Shown: positions 1 to 7,833 of the stretch, piece after piece
Layout: every line of letters starts with the position of its first letter
Numbering within the stretch: the first letter of the stretch is position 1
Origin: Bacteroidota bacterium
GTDB lineage: Bacteria > Bacteroidota > Bacteroidia > Chitinophagales > JADJOU01
Direction of reading: 5' to 3'
Assembly (NCBI GenBank): GCA_016713645.1
Contig: JADJOU010000012.1
Span: 1-64,000, forward strand
Length of the DNA stretch: 64,000 bases
Position numbers and translations under genes: made by a program
The notes under the pieces: generated by a model
Database searches by the model: none
Told to the model about the DNA's origin: nothing
The model's input: the letters and a program-made list of their open reading frames with translations, nothing else

Positions 1-838
1 TTTGATTTTGTTGTTTGGGATTGTTAAATCTTTAATCTCGTCAACATAATTATTAGCAAACTTGATTTTGTTGTTGTAAATATCTTCTCTAATTATTTTT
101 CTCCAAGTTGTGGCTCCGCCAATGATATTATTTTTAATTCTTGATGAAACCACATTTCTTTAAAGTTTCCAGAATGGGTTGTACGGCCGTTTCCTTCATT
201 GAAAAAAGGTTGATAAAGTCATATTTTTCGAAGCTTTTTGTTCATAGTATGAAAATAGTAAGCTAAATGCTTGCAATTGGATAGCCTTTTTCTGTAATTA
301 CTTCAGTTGGTAAGAGCTGAAGTGTCATTTACCCCACCTGACCTTTAAAATTGGAAATATGTGAAAAATACTGGAGTTCTTGACTTCGACATTTGTCAAT
401 TCCAGAGTAGTAAAAAAAAATTACACCTTTTTTCTTTTATTGTCGCGTACTTATAAATTTCTTTATACTTTAATTTCTTGGTCTACGGTTTCTTTCAATG
501 ACGCCTAACTAGAGTATACTTTCCCATACTTTTTTTGGGTCTTTTATTTTTGTCAATTTCTTGCTTTTGGACCTTTTCAAAATTTCTTTGTCAAATTTTG
601 AATCATTGTCTTTGCCACTTTTCGGAGGCAATTTCGTATTTGATATTAAAGCCTTAAATATTTCAATCAAAGCATTTGGCTTATCGGCTTTAATGTGAAT
701 AAAAAAGTGTCCATAAAAAAATAGTATATACAAAACTATATTATTTTTAATACAAAATTAGAAAATATCTATTCACACTGCTCATCTACTGCAGCTGGGC
801 TAAATGGCAAGTGGAGGTGGCGATTGAAGATGATTATA
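1..838. other. Left-edge region with decayed or partial coding sequence
   Basis: No intact gene is visible. On the minus strand below about 250 two adjacent reading frames give protein-like sequence: one reads YDFINLFSMKETAVQPILE and on to about base 155, and after a frame change another reads IIGGATTWRKIIREDIY and runs off the left edge. This looks like a gene cut by the window edge and carrying a frameshift, or a pseudogene. I do not recognise the family. Between about 300 and 740 there are only short open frames; a 74-codon minus-strand frame at 509-733 is Lys-rich with no recognisable domain and is probably spurious. Confidence 0.3.
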
Positions 839-1393
839 AATCCTGAAGGGATTACATGTTCTCTAATTTCCACAATGACTATAGTTCGCCCCCTTCCAGG
901 GTCGTATGTTTTATTCTTTTTGCTATAAATATTTGAATCACCTTGGATTCATACTAATCCCGAAGGGATTACATGTCTATAATTTAACTGCGACTATTAT
1001 TCGACCCCATCGGGGTCGCATGTTTTCTTTATTTTTTCTATAAATATTTGAATCCTCCGGATTCTTATTAATCCCGAAGGGATTGCATATCTATAATTGC
1101 TTCGAAGCCCCATCAGAGTCTGTATTTTGTTCTTCTTTTGCTATAAAATATTTGAATCGGATTCTTATTAATCGAAGGATTGCATATTTATAATTTAACT
1201 GTGACTATTGTTCGACCCCATCTGGGTCGTATTTTTTATATTTTTTTTTTCTATAAATATTTGAATCCTTCGGATTCTTATTAATCAAAAGGGATTGCAT
1301 ATCTATAATTTAACTGCGACTATTGTTCGACCCCATCGGGGTCGTATGTTTTTATATTTCTTTTGCTATAAATATTTGAATCCTTCGGATTCA
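839..1393. repeat. Five imperfect tandem units of about 110 bp with three palindromes each
   Basis: Units start near 839, 956, 1070, 1170 and 1283 (lengths about 117, 114, 100, 113, 110). The best units carry, in order, AATCCCGAAGGGATT, then ATAATTTAACTGCGACTAT, then CGACCCCATCGGGGTCG (exact at 1002-1018), then TATAAATATTTGAATCC and GAATCCTTCGGATTC. Each palindrome can form a hairpin of 6-7 bp with a 3 nt loop. Units 1 and 3 are the most diverged. No ORF spans the array and it ends about 60 bp before mpl. Similar palindromic intergenic repeats are common in Bacteroidota, but their function is not established. Confidence 0.85.
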
Positions 1394-1455
1394 ATTTCAT
1401 AATCTTCTATTCCCCAACTCATAGATTTCCCTTACATTTATCCTTTCTTTATATT

Positions 1456-3203
1456 ATGCGTGTACATTTTATTGCTATTGGAGGTGCTATCATGCACAAC
1501 CTCGCCATCGCCCTCAAAGACAAGGGTTATCAAGTCACGGGTTCGGATGATGTGATCTTTGATCCGTCCAAATCCATCTTGCAGAAACATGGTCTATTGC
1601 CTGTGGAATTTGGCTTTTTCCCTGAGCGAATTACCCCAGATATCGATGCCATCATCCTGGGCATGCACGCCAAAATGGACAATGCTGAATTGACTAGAGC
1701 CATGGAATTGGGCTTAAAAGTCTATTCTTTCCCTGAATATATTTTCGAACAATCGAAGGACAAACAGCGCATCGTCATCGCAGGAAGTCATGGCAAAACG
1801 ACCATCACGTCTATGATCATGCATGTTCTGCAAAGATGAACTATGATTTTGATTTTATGGTGGGCAGTTCTGTCGCGGGATTCCCCAATAATGTCAAGCT
1901 CTCCAATGCGCCTATCATCATCTTAGAGGGCGATGAATACTTGACTTCTGCACTTCAAAAAGAACCCAAATTCATTCATTACAAGGGCAATATCGCATTG
2001 CTCAGCGGCATCGCATGGGATCATATCAATGTGTTTCCAACCTTTGAAATCTATTTAGATCAATTTCAAAAACTCGTCAATAGCTTAGATACTAATGCGC
2101 ATTTTATCTATTTTAATGAAGATGAACATATCGCTAAATTGGTGTCTAATAAAAGAGAAGACCTGACCTATATTCCCTATGAAACGCCCGCGTATTCGGT
2201 CATCAATGAACAATCCGTCATAGAATATCAAGGAGAAAAATTTGCATTGCAAGTTTTTGGCAAGCACAATTTGCAAAATATCGAAGGTGCGAGAAAAGTC
2301 TGTAATGCAATCGGTGTAAGCGATTATGACTTCTACAATTCCATAAAAAGTTTTTCGGGTGCCGGTCGAAGATTGGAATTGGTGCGCAAAGATGACAAGA
2401 CAATTGTCTATCGAGATTTTGCACATTCTCCCTCTAAACTGCAAGCGACAGTGCGCTCTGTAAAAGAGACCTATCCAGCCAAGCATTTGATTGCCTGTAT
2501 GGAATTGCATACTTTCAGCAGTTTGAAGAAGGACTTCCTCCCTGAATTCAAGCATTCTATGGCGATGGCAGATACCGCGATTGTATTTGTCAATGAAGAA
2601 ACGGTCAAACAAAAAGGGTCTGAAATGCTTACGAATGAAGACATTCAAGCCAATTTCGATCATCCCAATTTGCATTATTTTACAGATAGAAAAGCATTGG
2701 AGGATTTTTTACTCAAACAAAATCGAGTGGACAAGGTCTTTCTGATGATGAGTTCAGGAAATTTTGGTGGGATGGATTTATTGCAATTCTCCTTTAGGAT
2801 ATTTGATGAAAGCCGCGAGATTGAATCAGGCGAGCCAGGTCCAACGAATAATTCAAATGGCGAAGCTCAAACCTTCACTACAGATTATTTGTCTTTCGAT
2901 GAGATGGAAAAGCGGGATTTGAATTTATTGCATATCGGTGGAATGCTTACGACCATTGTGGTTCCCATCTATTATTTCTTATCATCTCCGTCTAGTTTGA
3001 TTAAGAATGAAGCGCGCAAGACGTTTAATTTTCAATTGAGTTTGGTCTTGATTGCCATGATTAGTTTGATTCCATGCTGCACTGCCTTTTTTATCATTCC
3101 TATTTGTATTAGCTTGAGTGTGATTTATTCATTGATCAGCATCATGCAAGTGAGCAATAATAAAACTTGTGATTATCCGATTATGGTAGAGTGGATGAAG
3201 TAA
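1456..3203 (+). CDS. mpl: UDP-N-acetylmuramate:tripeptide ligase Mpl, frameshifted, with C-terminal DUF4870
   Basis: Mpl reattaches the recycled murein tripeptide L-Ala-gamma-D-Glu-mDAP to UDP-MurNAc in the cytoplasm. The N-terminal Rossmann-like region starts MRVHFIAIGG, the ATP-binding loop GSHGKTT is at residues 110-116, and the central part contains LEGDEYL and the Mur-ligase C-terminal FAHSPSK. The frame breaks at 1831-1835 (CAAAG, where CAAAAG would restore HVLQKMNYDFDFMVG), giving a premature TGA and an ATGA overlap with the second frame. After NFGGMDLL (about 2790), where Mpl proteins normally end, the frame continues through a linker into about 100 residues matching DUF4870, a small membrane domain with several hydrophobic helices. 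That fusion may be natural or due to a lost stop. Function of the Mpl part is secure. Confidence 0.9.
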
Positions 3204-3244
3204 AGGTTATACGATTGCAATGATTTACCAACTTTCCTAAAAAC

Positions 3245-3277
3245 AAAAAATCCCGAACCTGAGGTTCGGGATTTTTG
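3245..3277. terminator. Bidirectional rho-independent terminator
   Basis: Perfect 12-bp stem (AAATCCCGAACC at 3248-3259, GGTTCGGGATTT at 3263-3274) with loop TGA, flanked by A-run on the left and T-run on the right, so it can terminate both mpl (+) and the small lipoprotein gene (-), which converge here. Confidence 0.9.
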
Positions 3278-3296
3278 TATGCTTAAACGCTAATTA

Positions 3297-3485
3297 TTAG
3301 TGTCCAGCTGGAGCAGCAGCAGCAGCAGAGTCAACAACAGCAGCAACTGCAGTGTCAACTGTAGCAACAGCTTCAGTTACTGCTTCTGTAGCAGCGTCAG
3401 TAGCAACCTCTTCCGTTTTAGGAGCTTGGTTACAAGAAAAAGTTACAAAAGAAGCAACAGCGAATACTAGAGCTAATTTTTTCAT
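3297..3485 (-). CDS. Small Ala-rich lipoprotein
   Basis: A 62-residue product starting MKKLALVFAVASF with a lipobox-like TFSC, so Cys about 18 would be lipidated. The mature part is low in complexity, made of Ala, Val, Thr and acidic residues (repeats of TEAV/TDAA type) and ends PAGH. I chose this ATG because a longer frame upstream would run through the predicted promoter at 3528-3535. It has its own terminator and a good -7 box, so it may be well expressed. Such small Ala-rich lipoproteins occur in Bacteroidota; no function is known to me. Confidence 0.75.
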   Translation of the reverse strand: MKKLALVFAVASFVTFSCNQAPKTEEVATDAATEAVTEAVATVDTAVAAVVDSAAAAAPAGH

Positions 3486-3527
3486 TTGGATAATTTGTTT
3501 TTTTGTTTGATAAAAATTTTTACGCCG

Positions 3528-3535
3528 CAAATATA
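3528..3535 (-). promoter_or_regulatory. Candidate -7 box TATATTTG for the small lipoprotein
   Basis: Minus strand reads TATATTTG, matching the Bacteroidota consensus TAnnTTTG, about 43 bp upstream of the ATG at 3485. No clear -33 TTG is visible. Confidence 0.5.
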
Positions 3536-3575
3536 TGATTAATTTTAGAACTAGTATGTTTTTTTTTAAATAATT

Positions 3576-4705
3576 TTATTTTTTGCTGATAATTTTCACT
3601 TTTTCCTTGATTTTTTTTGCTTTTTCAAGCAATTCCATCTTATTGTTCCCTAGAATAGTCACGTGTCCCATCTTTCTGCCGGGTTTTGTCATTTTTTTTC
3701 CATACATGTGAATATATACTCCACGCATATCTATTTCATTTAATCCTTGGATAATCACCTCTCCTTCATAACCTTTTTCCCCAATCAAATTCAGCATAAG
3801 GGCAGGCATAATAAGGGATGTATCACCTAGATGAAGTCCCGTGAGGATTTTTATTTGTTGTTCATATTGGGAAGTAAAACATGCTTCAATGGTGTGATGT
3901 CCGCTATTATGGGCTCTGGGAGCTACTTCATTTACCAAGACTTCTCCTTTTTTTGTCAAGAATAGTTCTACCGCTAATATGCCCTCTAATTGAAACGCCT
4001 CAGCAACGCGGGTGGCAAGTGCCCTGCATTCATTTTCAATTGCGGGACTTATCGCTGCTGGAGAAACCAAGGTATCCACTAAATTGAGCATTGGATCAAA
4101 TTCCATTTCCACAGAAGGATATATGGCAATTTCTCCTGTTGATTTCTAGCGATGATGATGGATATCTCCTTTTCAATTTCGACAGATTGTTCTAAAATAG
4201 AGGGTGCGTCAAACGCCAATGAAAGGTCATTTTCATCTTTTAAGTATTGAACTCCCTTGCCGTCATAGCCATCTTTCTCTAATTTTTGAAAAGCGGGCAG
4301 AAAATCCAATTTGCTTGTTAAGTCAGCTTTGTTGGTACAAACAACAAAAGGGCAAGTGGGTATTTTATGCTGTTGATAAAATTCTTTCTGCCATCTTTTG
4401 TTTTGAATGGTTCTCAGAATCTTTGGGGAGGGGATGATTTTCACGCCTTCCGCTTCCAACTTTTCTAGTGCCTCAATATTGATGTGTTCAATTTCAATAG
4501 TGAGCATTTCCCTTCCCTTGCCAAATTGATAGACCGTGTCGAAATCCTTTAAACTTCCGACGACAAATTCATCAACAATTTTCGAACAAGGAGCTTGAGG
4601 GTCGGGATCGAGAACTGCAAATTCGAGGTTGTAATTCATTCCCTCTTGAATCATCATTCGTCCTAATTGTCCTCCGCCTAGTATTGCTATTTTGGGAAAT
4701 TTCAT
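3576..4705 (-). CDS. purK: N5-carboxyaminoimidazole ribonucleotide synthase PurK, frameshifted
   Basis: ATP-grasp enzyme of purine synthesis that makes N5-CAIR from AIR, bicarbonate and ATP. The start MKFPKIAILGGGQLGRMM is the typical PurK nucleotide-binding N-terminus; family residues follow through EIEHINIEAL, DGYDGKGVQ and, in the second frame, VNEVAPRAHNSGHHTIEAC. The frame changes at about 4134-4138, where one added G (CAG GGA GAA ATT) restores NQQGEIAIYPSVEMEFDPM. Outside this base the protein has normal length (about 375 residues) and conservation, so the break is likely a sequence error. A -7/-33 promoter pair lies directly upstream. purD lies separately at 10.8-12.3 kb. Confidence 0.92.
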
Positions 4706-4709
4706 GCTG

Positions 4710-4737
4710 CAAAAATAATCGGACTATTGGTTTCCAA
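4710..4737 (-). promoter_or_regulatory. Candidate purK promoter (-33 TTG, -7 TATTTTTG)
   Basis: On the minus strand TATTTTTG (4710-4717) lies 5 bp upstream of the purK ATG and TTG (4735-4737) lies 17 bp further upstream, matching the Bacteroidota TTG/TAnnTTTG architecture. The short distance to the ATG implies a very short or absent leader. Confidence 0.45.
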
Positions 4738-4798
4738 TCATTTTTTTAAGCTGTGCTTTTCATTTTTGAAATTGAATGGAATTTAAAGTAAAATTATG

Positions 4799-4806
4799 TA
4801 GGTTTG
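4799..4806 (+). promoter_or_regulatory. Candidate -7 box TAGGTTTG
   Basis: TAGGTTTG fits TAnnTTTG and ends 16 bp before the ATG at 4822. It overlaps the alternative TTG codon at 4804, which argues for starting translation at the ATG instead. Confidence 0.4.
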
Positions 4807-4821
4807 CTTCAAATCTCAACT

Positions 4822-6363
4822 ATGAACAAATCGTTTGAATTGCTAGATAAGAATAGAGCGAAATCCCAAGAAGGCGGCGGAATCAAGAGAATTGAATCCC
4901 AGCATAAAAAAGGGAAATTGACTGCGAGAGAAAGACTTCATTTATTATTGGATGAGGGGTCTTTTGAAGAAATTGGGGCATTTGTAGAACATCGAGCAAC
5001 TGATTTCGGTATTGAGAATGAAATCTATTTAGGTGATGGGGTGGTGACGGGTTATGGAAGTATCCACGGCAGATTGGTCTATGTATTCTCTCAAGACTTT
5101 ACGGTCTTTGGCGGTTCTCTCTCTGAAACACATGCAGAGAAAATATGTAAAATCATGGATCTCGCCTTGAAAAATGGCGCTCCTTTGATTGGTTTAAATG
5201 ATTCTGGTGGAGCTAGAATTCAAGAAGGTGTGCAGAGTTTGGGTGGTTATGCTGATATATTTTATAGAAATACCATTGCCTCAGGGGTGATTCCTCAGTT
5301 GTCTGCAATCATGGGACCATGCGCTGGCGGGGCGGTTTATAGTCCAGCTATTACAGATTTTATCATGATGGTGGAAAACACTTCTTATATGTTTGTCACA
5401 GGACCCAATGTGGTTAAAACAGTGACCCACGAAGAAGTGACCAGTGAGGAATTGGGCGGTGCGCATACACATGCTTCTAAAAGCGGTGTTACGCAATTCA
5501 GTTGCAGCAATGAATTGGACTGCATCAACCATATCAAGAATTTGTTGAAATATATCCCTCAGAATTGTGAAGAGAATGCGCCTGTATATCCTTATGAAAT
5601 GGGGGATGAGTCTAGGGCAGTTTTAGATAAAATCATTCCAGAAAATGCCAATCAACCCTATGATATGCGCGAAGTGATAGAGGGCATCATCGATGAGGGG
5701 ACATTTATGGAAGTGCATAAAGATTTTGCAGAGAATATTGTCGTGGGATTTGCCTTGTTGGGCGGCAGAAGTATAGGCATCGTCGCCAATCAGCCATGCG
5801 TATTGGCGGGTGTTTTGGATATCAATTCTTCTCGCAAAGCAGGTCGTTTTGTGCGATTCTGCGATTGTTTCAACGTGCCACTTTTGACTTTGGTCGATGT
5901 GCCGGGATTCTTGCCAGGTACAGATCAAGAATGGCATGGCATCATCACGAATGGCGCTAAATTGCTCTATGCATTCTCTGAAGCGACAGTTCCTAAAATA
6001 ACGGTGATTACTCGAAAAGCTTATGGTGGCGCTTATGATGTGATGAACTCTAAACACATCGGTGCAGATATGAATTTCGCATGGCCATCAGCTGAGATTG
6101 CTGTTATGGGCGCTAAAGGCGCTGCTGAGATTATCTTTAAAAAGGAAATTAGCGAAGCGGAGAATCCAGAGGCAAAATGGAAAGAAAAGGAGCAAGAGTA
6201 TATGGAGAAATTTGCCAATCCTTATAAAGCCGCTGCTCGAGGATTTATCGATGAGGTGATCAAACCATCGGAGACGAGAATGAAATTGATTCGATCATTT
6301 AAAATGCTCGAGAACAAAGTACTGAATCTTCCTAGAAAGAAACACGGGAATATCCCATTATAA
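4822..6363 (+). CDS. Acyl-CoA carboxylase, carboxyltransferase (beta) subunit
   Basis: About 513 residues, the usual length of propionyl-CoA or methylmalonyl-CoA type carboxyltransferase subunits, which move CO2 from carboxybiotin to an acyl-CoA. It begins MNKSFELLDKNRAK and shows the two crotonase-like halves of the family: N-terminal GLNDSGGARIQEG and IMGPCAGGAVYSPA, C-terminal GRSIGIVANQP, DVPGFLPG and KAYGGAYDVM. GGARIQEG and the Gly-rich loops form the two oxyanion holes. The frame is intact. The biotin carboxylase and biotin carrier genes are not in this window. Substrate (propionyl-, methylcrotonyl- or acetyl-CoA) cannot be fixed from sequence, but the overall pattern favours propionyl-CoA. 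Confidence 0.92.
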   Translation: MNKSFELLDKNRAKSQEGGGIKRIESQHKKGKLTARERLHLLLDEGSFEEIGAFVEHRATDFGIENEIYLGDGVVTGYGSIHGRLVYVFSQDFTVFGGSLSETHAEKICKIMDLALKNGAPLIGLNDSGGARIQEGVQSLGGYADIFYRNTIASGVIPQLSAIMGPCAGGAVYSPAITDFIMMVENTSYMFVTGPNVVKTVTHEEVTSEELGGAHTHASKSGVTQFSCSNELDCINHIKNLLKYIPQNCEENAPVYPYEMGDESRAVLDKIIPENANQPYDMREVIEGIIDEGTFMEVHKDFAENIVVGFALLGGRSIGIVANQPCVLAGVLDINSSRKAGRFVRFCDCFNVPLLTLVDVPGFLPGTDQEWHGIITNGAKLLYAFSEATVPKITVITRKAYGGAYDVMNSKHIGADMNFAWPSAEIAVMGAKGAAEIIFKKEISEAENPEAKWKEKEQEYMEKFANPYKAAARGFIDEVIKPSETRMKLIRSFKMLENKVLNLPRKKHGNIPL

Positions 6364-7127
6364 GATGTCTGAGAGGAATTGAATCACAACTTCGTTAAAA
6401 TCATTGGGATTCTGCGCATGGACCCAATGACCTGCATTTGCAATGGTTTCAATGGTAAAGTTGGGAAATAAAACAGGCGCTATGCCCATTTTTTCTGCGG
6501 TGATATAATCTGATTTTCCCCTCGAATGAATAGGGTTTCTCCGTCAAATCGACCTTCAGGAACAAAGCCAATCAAATTGCTGTACTCCTTATATAGTGTT
6601 GCTAAGTTAAACTTCCATTTGAATTTTCCATCGTCATCTCGTTGGATGCCTTTCATCAAAAATTGAATGACCATAGGGTCTTGAATTTGTCTACCAATGG
6701 TGATTTCAATCTCATTTCTCGATGTAGCGGTCTCTAAATCCACTGAAAATAAGGCATCAAAGACATCTCGATGATGAGGCACATAATTAAAAGGAGCTAC
6801 ATCGACGATGATCAATTTTTCAACCTTATCTGGATGACGGAGGGCAAAGTGCATGGCCATCTTACCACCCAATGAATGGCCCAATAAATCAAAAGATTGA
6901 ATGTTTAATTGCTTAGATAATTCCAATAAATCACCACTCATCACTTCAAAGTTCATCTCCTCGCTGTGAAATGAACGGCCGTGATTTCTCAAATCGACTA
7001 AAATTACTCTATGCGATTCGCTGAGCAACTTGCCAAAGGTTTGCCAGTTATCTAGCGAACCAAAGAGCCCATGCAGCACAAATAGGGCCTTTCCGCTCCC
7101 TATTTCTTTATAATTCAATATGGGCAT
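6358..7127 (-). CDS. Alpha/beta hydrolase (YbfF-like esterase), frameshifted
   Basis: Starts MPILNYKEIGSGKALFVLHG. It has the HGLFGSLDNW oxyanion region, DLRNHGRS, and the nucleophile elbow GHSLGGK (Ser), and the late catalytic His in NAGHWVHAQ. The frame breaks in a G run at 6518-6521; one extra G restores RGGKSDYITAEKMG and the C-terminus through the catalytic His to IQFLSDIL and TAA at 6358-6360. The ATG at 7127 is chosen because an upstream TTG lies inside the -7 box TACATTTG. The 3' end overlaps the convergent carboxyltransferase gene by 6 bp (TTATAA, stop on both strands). Likely a cytoplasmic carboxylesterase; substrate unknown. Confidence 0.85.
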
Positions 7128-7142
7128 GCTGTATTTTTTGTG

Positions 7143-7150
7143 CAAATGTA
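7143..7150 (-). promoter_or_regulatory. Candidate -7 box TACATTTG for the hydrolase
   Basis: Minus strand TACATTTG, 15 bp before the ATG at 7127; lies back to back with a plus-strand -7 box at 7163-7170 in the divergent intergenic space. Confidence 0.45.
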
Positions 7151-7162
7151 GAATTATCTATT

Positions 7163-7170
7163 TAAGTTTG
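7163..7170 (+). promoter_or_regulatory. Candidate -7 box TAAGTTTG
   Basis: TAAGTTTG ends 4 bp before the ATG at 7175. If real, the transcript would begin at or just after that ATG, making it nearly leaderless or moving the start to an internal ATG near 7214. Confidence 0.3.
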
Positions 7171-7174
7171 ACTC

Positions 7175-7711
7175 ATGGGGATACATTTTTTGACAATATT
7201 TTGGACTTTCTACATGGGTATGGCAGTGAGTCCGCAGAAAACAACTTTTTATAAAATAACTGGAGTCATTACAGAGACTTCTTCTTATTGCGGTGGGGCG
7301 GCACCTTCAGATGAATTGATTAAAGAACTAGAAACGCCAAAACCCATTGCATTTAAAAAGATGTTTGTCAAATTGGGCAATGTGAATAAGGCGAATGCTA
7401 AAGTCATCAAAGAGTTTACGACGGATAGTTTAGGTCAATTCAGTTTGAAATTGCCTTATGGGCAGTATTGCTTGGTGGATGAAGACAAAGTGAATGACGC
7501 GAAATATAAACTGATATTGACAAAATACGCAGTAAAGACAGAATCCAATGAACCTGTTGATCCCAAATGCCTTGCCAAGTGGTTTGCGCAGCCAGATTAT
7601 ATTTTTAGTGTTTCAAAAAAGAGTGCAAAGAAAATTGCCCATAATTACCATCGGGCATGCAATTGGTCTGGTGCTCCATGTGTGATTTACAATGGACCAT
7701 TTCCTCCATAG
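7175..7711 (+). CDS. Secreted protein with carboxypeptidase-regulatory-like fold
   Basis: 178 residues with an N-terminal hydrophobic segment (MGIHFLTIFWTFYMGMAV) that looks like a signal peptide. The mature part starts with a conserved pattern GVITETSSYCGGAAPSDEL, then a stretch resembling a transthyretin/carboxypeptidase-regulatory beta sandwich (FTTDSLGQFSLKLPYGQYCL) and a Cys-containing C-terminus CNWSGAPC. Four or more Cys suggest disulfides outside the cytoplasm. I recognise this as a conserved Bacteroidota exported family of unknown function. Start choice is somewhat uncertain because a promoter-like box abuts the ATG. Confidence 0.75.
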   Translation: MGIHFLTIFWTFYMGMAVSPQKTTFYKITGVITETSSYCGGAAPSDELIKELETPKPIAFKKMFVKLGNVNKANAKVIKEFTTDSLGQFSLKLPYGQYCLVDEDKVNDAKYKLILTKYAVKTESNEPVDPKCLAKWFAQPDYIFSVSKKSAKKIAHNYHRACNWSGAPCVIYNGPFPP

Positions 7712-7714
7712 GCC

Positions 7715-7752
7715 CTTATAAAACAAGACGAGCCAGACTTTCGTCCAGCTCG
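7715..7752 (-). terminator. Rho-independent terminator with GAAA tetraloop
   Basis: Minus strand: CGAGCTGGAC, loop GAAA, GTCTGGCTCG (7729-7752), a 10-bp stem with two G-U pairs, followed by TCTTGTTTT. It lies about 80 bp beyond the stop of the minus-strand gene at 7834. Confidence 0.65.
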
Positions 7753-7833
7753 CTCGCATCATAATTTTAAACTAAAAGTTTAATAGCACCATACAATTTA
7801 TTGAATTGTATTAAGGGTTAAAGCGCTATGTCG

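Noticed and set aside
150..260. Fic-like motif NEGNGRTTH in one minus-strand frame
   Set aside because: The adjacent frame over the same bases reads as better protein sequence, the upstream His of the Fic motif is missing and the frame has stops; too weak to call.
509..733. 74-codon minus-strand open frame, Lys/Ser-rich
   Set aside because: No recognisable motif, no promoter, lies in a gene-poor decayed region; most likely a chance frame.
839..1393. CRISPR-like array
   Set aside because: The whole unit repeats, there are no unique spacers, unit lengths vary and no cas gene is near.
1831..1839. ATGA overlap between the two mpl frames as a natural gene split
   Set aside because: The split falls right after the P-loop inside one domain and a single missing A explains it.
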